64,000 nt of DNA from Bradyrhizobium sp. Arg816 (GTDB taxonomy: Bacteria; Pseudomonadota; Alphaproteobacteria; Rhizobiales; Xanthobacteraceae). The stretch covers positions 62,001 to 126,000 of the forward strand of contig NZ_JAPRAQ010000022.1 of NCBI RefSeq assembly GCF_029989365.1, read 5' to 3'. Under the pieces are notes generated by a model that did not search any database, was not told where the DNA came from, and was given only the letters and a program-made list of their open reading frames with translations. Each line of letters starts with the position of its first letter. Position 1 is the stretch's first letter. The translations under genes and the position numbers were made by a program. Below, one piece after another: positions 59,432 to 64,000 of the stretch.

Positions 59432-60317
59432 TTACGACCCCGCCAGCACCATCCGAGCCGTCGCCACAAACGCGTGCGCCGCCGGCGACAGCGTCCGTCC
59501 CTGACGCTGCAGCAGCGACACCGGGCGGGTGATCGCCGGGCGTATCAGCGGTCTTGCGATCAGCGTCGGGAATTGATCGGCCGGCAGCATCGTCGCGGGG
59601 AGGATAGCGAGGCCGAGGCCCTGGGCGGTCATGGCGAGCGCGGTGTTGATCAGCGTGACCTCATAGGTTGGAGAAAGGTGCTTGCCCTGCGCGCCGAGTG
59701 CTTGGTCGATCTGCATGCGGATTCGCGTCTCGCGCCGCATCGCGATGGTCGGGAGCTGCGCCAGCTCATCCCATGTCAGCGCGCGCCGCGCGGCGAAGTC
59801 TGCGGTACGACGGCCGATTGCGCTCAGCCTGCCGCGGGTCAGCGTCTCGATTGTCATCTCCGCGAATTCACCCTCGACGCTGCCGATCGCGAACTCGGCA
59901 TCGGTTGCGATCAGGCGCGGAACGAGGTCGTCGGCGGCGACGTCGCGCATGTCGATGTCGATCTCGGGATGGCCTGCGCGGAATTTCGCGAGAACCTGCG
60001 GCAGCAGTGCCGAAGCGGCACCCGCCGACGCGACGAACGCGACGCGGCCGGCACGCGCCTGCGCGAGGTCATGCATGCGCCGCGACAGGCCCAGCGCATC
60101 GCTCAACATGCGCTCGGCGGCGTGAAAGGCCTCGTCGGCGGCCAGTGTCGGGTGCACCGAACGCGTGGAGCGGTCGAACAGTTTGACGCACTTCGAGCTG
60201 TTGAACCAGGAGGCTCGCCGCCGATTGCGTGATGCCCAGCTCGCGCGCGGCCCGCGTGATGCTGCGCGTGCGATACACGGCAGTGAAGGCCCGCAATTGC
60301 CGCAAGGTGACATTCAT
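59432..60317 (-). pseudogene. LysR-family regulator broken by a frameshift
   Basis: The DNA-binding helix starts at ATG 60317 (NVTLRQLRAFTAVYRTRSIT, then QSAASLLVQQLE) and then leaves frame. The remainder (KLFDRSTRSVHPTLAADEAF to the C-terminus) is intact in another frame down to 59432. The break lies between 60182 and 60194: between QLE and KLFDR only seven nucleotides remain where the family has about fifteen, consistent with an ~8-nt deletion. The effector domain shows no other damage, so the lesion is recent, or an assembly error. It is divergent from the flavin monooxygenase. Confidence 0.82.
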
Positions 60318-60330
60318 AGGTAAAGCTCAT

Positions 60331-60364
60331 GAATTGATGAATTCTTTCCGGCTTATCGCATAAG
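60331..60364. promoter_or_regulatory. Candidate LysR operator between lysR pseudogene and monooxygenase
   Basis: Two dyads lie in the divergent gap: GAATT-GATG-AATTC (60331-60344) and CTTAT-CGC-ATAAG (60352-60364), 21 nt apart centre to centre, i.e. two helical turns. This spacing suits a LysR tetramer binding recruitment and activation sites. No experimental support. Confidence 0.45.
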
Positions 60365-60433
60365 AGAGCCTGCAATAAAATGCATGCTGCGCGGGCAACG
60401 AATCCGCGACGATGCGAGGGGATGGAAACGAGC

Positions 60434-62074
60434 ATGAGGACACAGGTGCTGGTCGTGGGCGCCGGGCCCGTGGGACTGACCGCGGCCATGGATCTGGCCT
60501 CGCGCGGGATCGACGTCGTCGTCGCGGAGATCCGCCATGCCGGCGATCCGCCCAGCGTCAAATGCAATCACGTCTCGGCGCGCTCGATGGAGATCTTCCG
60601 CCGGCTCGGCGTCGCGGCAAAGCTGCGCGACGCGGGTCTGCCCGCGGACTTCCCGAACGATTGCTCCTACCGGACCACGGCGACCGGCATCGAGCTCTGC
60701 CGCATCGACATTCCCTCGCGCGCGCGCCGCTACAGCGCAACCGGCGGCCCCGACACCTGGTGGCCGACGCCGGAGCCGCCGCACCGGATCAACCAGGTCT
60801 ATCTCGAGCCGATCCTGTTCAGCCATGCGGCCGCTCAGCCGCGCATCACCATTTTGGCACGCACGGAGATCTCCGATATCGAGCAGGGCGACGATCATGT
60901 GGTCGCCCTCGCACGCAATCTCGACAGCGGAAGTTCGCTCCGCATCGAAGCCGACTTCGTGGTCGGCTGCGACGGCAGCCGCTCCCTCGTCCGCAAATCG
61001 ATCGGTGCCAGCCTGTCCGGGACGCCGGTGATCCAGCGCGTGCAATCGACCTTCATCGAGGCGCCGCAACTGAAGGAGTTGATGGGCGCGCACAAGCCGG
61101 CCTGGATGGTGCTCTCGCTCAACCCGCGCCGCTCCGGCACCACGGTTGCAATCGACGGCCATGACCGCTGGCTGATCCATAATCATCTCAGGCCCGACGA
61201 GCCCGAATTCGACTCGGTCGATCGCGACTGGTCGATCCGCGCGATCCTCGGCGTCGACGCGCGGTTCGAGTACAAAATCCTCAGCAAGGAGGACTGGGTC
61301 GGGCGCCGGCTGGTGGCCGATCGCTTCCGCGACCGCAGGGTCTTCATCTGCGGCGACGCCGCGCATCTGTGGATGCCCTATGCGGGCTACGGCATGAATG
61401 CGGGCATTGCTGATGCCGTCGATCTCTGCTGGCAATTGGCGGCGCATCTGAACGGCTGGGCACCTGATTCGATCCTCGATGCCTATGAGGCGGAGCGCCA
61501 GCCCATCACCGACCAGGTGTCGCGCTTTGCCATGGACCATGCGATGAAGATGATGGCGCAGCGCGGCGGCGTGTCCGCGGAGATCGAGGATGACACGCTG
61601 CGCGGCCACGCCGCGCGTGCTTCGCTTGCGAGAGCAGCCTACGATCTCAACGTGCAGCAATATTGCTGCGCAGGCCTCAACTTCGGCTACTATTACGACG
61701 CCTCGCCGATCATCGCCTATGACGGCGAAACCCCGCCGGCCTACGCGATGGGAAGCTTTACGCCCTCCACCGTGCCGGGCGCCCGGGCGCCGCATGTCTT
61801 CCTGCGCGACGGACGATCGCTCTACGACGCCTTCGGAGCCGGCTACACGTTGCTGCGGCTTGACCCGGCGATTGATGTGGCGCGGCTGCTCTCTGCCGCA
61901 GAACAGCGTGGCATGCCGCTTGCGCTGGTCGACATCGCGCCGGATGAGGCGAACGGGGCCTATGCCGAGAAGCTGGTGTTGGCGCGACCCGATCAGCACA
62001 TCGCCTGGCGCGGGCAGGCCGCGCCCGAAGATCCGCAAGGCTTGCTTGCGCGCATCACTGGTGCTGCGGCGTGA
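60434..62074 (+). CDS. FAD-dependent aromatic monooxygenase (class A, PHBH/MhpA-like)
   Basis: A 546-residue flavin hydroxylase inserting one oxygen into an aromatic or phenolic substrate with NAD(P)H. FAD motif VLVVGAGPVGLTAAMDLASR, DG motif FVVGCDGSRSLVRKSIG, and GD motif FICGDAAHLWMPYAGYGMNA followed by DAVDLCWQLAAHL are intact. A C-terminal thioredoxin-like region (~410-546, RAPHVFLRDGRSLYDAFGAG) is typical of the longer phenol-hydroxylase branch. The start is ambiguous among ATG 60380, 60422 and 60434; 60434 has GGAA at proper spacing. Substrate unknown. Confidence 0.88.
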   Translation: MRTQVLVVGAGPVGLTAAMDLASRGIDVVVAEIRHAGDPPSVKCNHVSARSMEIFRRLGVAAKLRDAGLPADFPNDCSYRTTATGIELCRIDIPSRARRYSATGGPDTWWPTPEPPHRINQVYLEPILFSHAAAQPRITILARTEISDIEQGDDHVVALARNLDSGSSLRIEADFVVGCDGSRSLVRKSIGASLSGTPVIQRVQSTFIEAPQLKELMGAHKPAWMVLSLNPRRSGTTVAIDGHDRWLIHNHLRPDEPEFDSVDRDWSIRAILGVDARFEYKILSKEDWVGRRLVADRFRDRRVFICGDAAHLWMPYAGYGMNAGIADAVDLCWQLAAHLNGWAPDSILDAYEAERQPITDQVSRFAMDHAMKMMAQRGGVSAEIEDDTLRGHAARASLARAAYDLNVQQYCCAGLNFGYYYDASPIIAYDGETPPAYAMGSFTPSTVPGARAPHVFLRDGRSLYDAFGAGYTLLRLDPAIDVARLLSAAEQRGMPLALVDIAPDEANGAYAEKLVLARPDQHIAWRGQAAPEDPQGLLARITGAAA

Positions 62075-62146
62075 TTGGTAACAGGCTGCCCCCGGGGCAG
62101 CCTGATCGTGCTCACAAACAAAAGAACGTATTTGGGGGAGGAGAAC

Positions 62147-63130
62147 GTGTTTCATGTTGCAAGGCGCCGCATTCTGGCCGTGCTGACGGCCGCGACTTTC
62201 GTTGTGCTGCCGCTGGAGGCAGGCCGCGCAGCCTATCCGGACCAATTGATCAAGATCATCGTGACCTTCCCTCCCGGCGGCAGCGCCGACACCGTCATCC
62301 GTGCGCTCGAGCCGCTGGTCACCGCCGAACTCAAGCAGAGCCTGGTGATCGAGAACCGCGCAGGCGCCGGGGGCAATATCGGCATGGCGGCGGTGGCCCA
62401 GGCCAGGCCCGACGGCTACACGCTCGGCGTTGCGCCGGCGGGCGCGCTGACGGTGAACCCGCACCTCAATTCGTCGATGCCGTTCGACCCAAAGGATCTC
62501 GCGCCGATCACGCTGCTGGCGGAAATTTTTTTTTTTTTGCTGGTCGCGTCCGCGAACGTGCCCGCGCACAATGCGGCAGAGACGATCGCGCTCGCCAAGG
62601 CAAAGCCGGGCGCGCTGTCGATCGGACATGGCGGCAATTCGACGGCCATGCATCTGACGGCCGCGCTGTTCACGCAGAAGGCCGGGATCAGCATGGAGCT
62701 CGTTCCATATCGCGGGACAGCGCCGGCGGCGGTTGATGTCCTTGCGGGACATGTCCCCTTCGCGGTGCTGGATATCCCCGCATCGAGGCAACTGATTCTC
62801 GAAGGCAAGCTCAACGCCGTCGGCGTTTCGTCGGCGCGCCGGCTTGCATCCTTGCCCGATGTGCCGACCCTTGCCGAGAGCGGCATCGCGGGCTTCGAAT
62901 CCGTGGGCTGGTTCGGGCTCGTTGCTCCCTCAGGCACGCCTGCGGACATCGTCGCCAGGCTGAACGATGCCTTCGTGAAAGCGCTGAAAGACCCGGTGGT
63001 GGCCGAGAAGATCCGGACCCTCGGCGCAGAGCCCGCCCCGACTTCGCCGGAGCAGTTCGGCCGCTTCATTCAGAGCGAGAGCACGAAATGGGGCAAGCTC
63101 ATCAGTGAGGCCGGCATCAAGGCGAACTAG
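62147..63130 (+). CDS. Tripartite tricarboxylate transporter (Bug) substrate-binding protein with 13-T tract
   Basis: A 327-residue periplasmic receptor of the Bug/TctC family. GTG 62147 has GGAGGAG just upstream and gives a signal peptide (FHVARRRILAVLTAATFVVL, cleavage after AGRA). Bug blocks: IKIIVTFPPGGSADTVIRAL, VIENRAGAGGNIGMAAVAQA, VPYRGTAPAAVDVLAGHVPF, VGWFGLVAPSGTPADIVARL. A run of 13 T (62526-62538) encodes Ile-Phe-Phe-Phe-Leu in place of the usual family sequence and may slip. It probably shares an operon with the monooxygenase and could scavenge its substrate. Confidence 0.88.
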   Translation: MFHVARRRILAVLTAATFVVLPLEAGRAAYPDQLIKIIVTFPPGGSADTVIRALEPLVTAELKQSLVIENRAGAGGNIGMAAVAQARPDGYTLGVAPAGALTVNPHLNSSMPFDPKDLAPITLLAEIFFFLLVASANVPAHNAAETIALAKAKPGALSIGHGGNSTAMHLTAALFTQKAGISMELVPYRGTAPAAVDVLAGHVPFAVLDIPASRQLILEGKLNAVGVSSARRLASLPDVPTLAESGIAGFESVGWFGLVAPSGTPADIVARLNDAFVKALKDPVVAEKIRTLGAEPAPTSPEQFGRFIQSESTKWGKLISEAGIKAN

Positions 63131-63222
63131 GCCGCGTACCTATAAACCCGGTTCGACATGTGACTGGTGGCTTCGTCCGCTTTGCTCCTGTAACCGAAAC
63201 CACCATGATCGCGGCGTGCTAA

Positions 63223-64000
<778 letters not shown>

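Noticed and set aside
60353-62791. 812-codon open frame opposite the monooxygenase and TTT receptor
   Set aside because: It overlaps two well-supported plus-strand genes and has no family motifs.

Overview
The window reads as a chromosomal core segment of an alphaproteobacterium of the Bradyrhizobium/Rhodopseudomonas type. The support is high GC with strong third-position GC bias, the order mdh-sucCD-sucAB-lpd, an F1-only atpHAGDC operon with no Fo genes beside it, the order rplU-rpmA-...-obgE-...-proBA-nadD-rsfS-rlmH-envC-ctpA-rppH, and many intergenic palindromic repeats of the kind that litter Bradyrhizobium genomes. Genus is inferred from layout and protein style, not from a database search.

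Layout: 0-8 kb holds a PAT-like acetyltransferase, a Bax-inhibitor-1 membrane protein, an ABC exporter pair (YbbAP type) divergent from a GDSL esterase (TesA type), an RNA cyclic phosphodiesterase (ThpR) and the ATPase ZapE. 8-19.5 kb is a TCA-cycle block: mdh, sucC, a DUF1579-like gene, sucD, sucA, sucB, a short-chain dehydrogenase, lpd, and a small membrane protein. 19.6-24.4 kb carries a DUF4337-like protein, xerC, divergent priA and an RlpA-like cell-wall protein behind a 0.6-kb AT-richer regulatory region. 25-30.2 kb is the F1 ATP synthase operon, followed by a class III nucleotide cyclase with a repeated extracytoplasmic tail. 32.3-41.9 kb is a long minus-strand run: two tandem RppH-like Nudix genes, a YibQ-like deacetylase, ctpA, an EnvC-like factor, rlmH, rsfS, nadD, proA, proB. 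42-48.4 kb interleaves accessory genes (TTT solute receptor, sulfatase/phosphonate-hydrolase family enzyme, MaoC dehydratase, EamA exporter, acetyltransferase) around obgE. 48.5-49.5 kb is rplU-rpmA with a good sigma-70 promoter and a ~160-nt leader.

From 49.6 kb: a ROK-family kinase homologue whose motifs occur in circularly permuted order, an alpha/beta hydrolase and a tRNA-Ser(CGA). After the tRNA comes a catabolic-looking cassette: LysR, leuC-like, leuD-like, leuB-like, then a NitT/TauT-type ABC importer. It is followed by a frameshifted LysR gene, a flavin monooxygenase, another TTT receptor containing a 13-T homopolymer, and a prolyl aminopeptidase cut by the window end.

The two observations I consider most worth following are the permuted ROK protein (49.7-50.8 kb) and the leuCDB-like/ABC cassette (52.3-59.4 kb). 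In that cassette all three enzymes depart from canonical leucine-pathway motifs at or next to substrate-contact positions, which suggests an undescribed 2-hydroxyacid catabolic route. No CRISPR array, transposase, integrase or rRNA was found.
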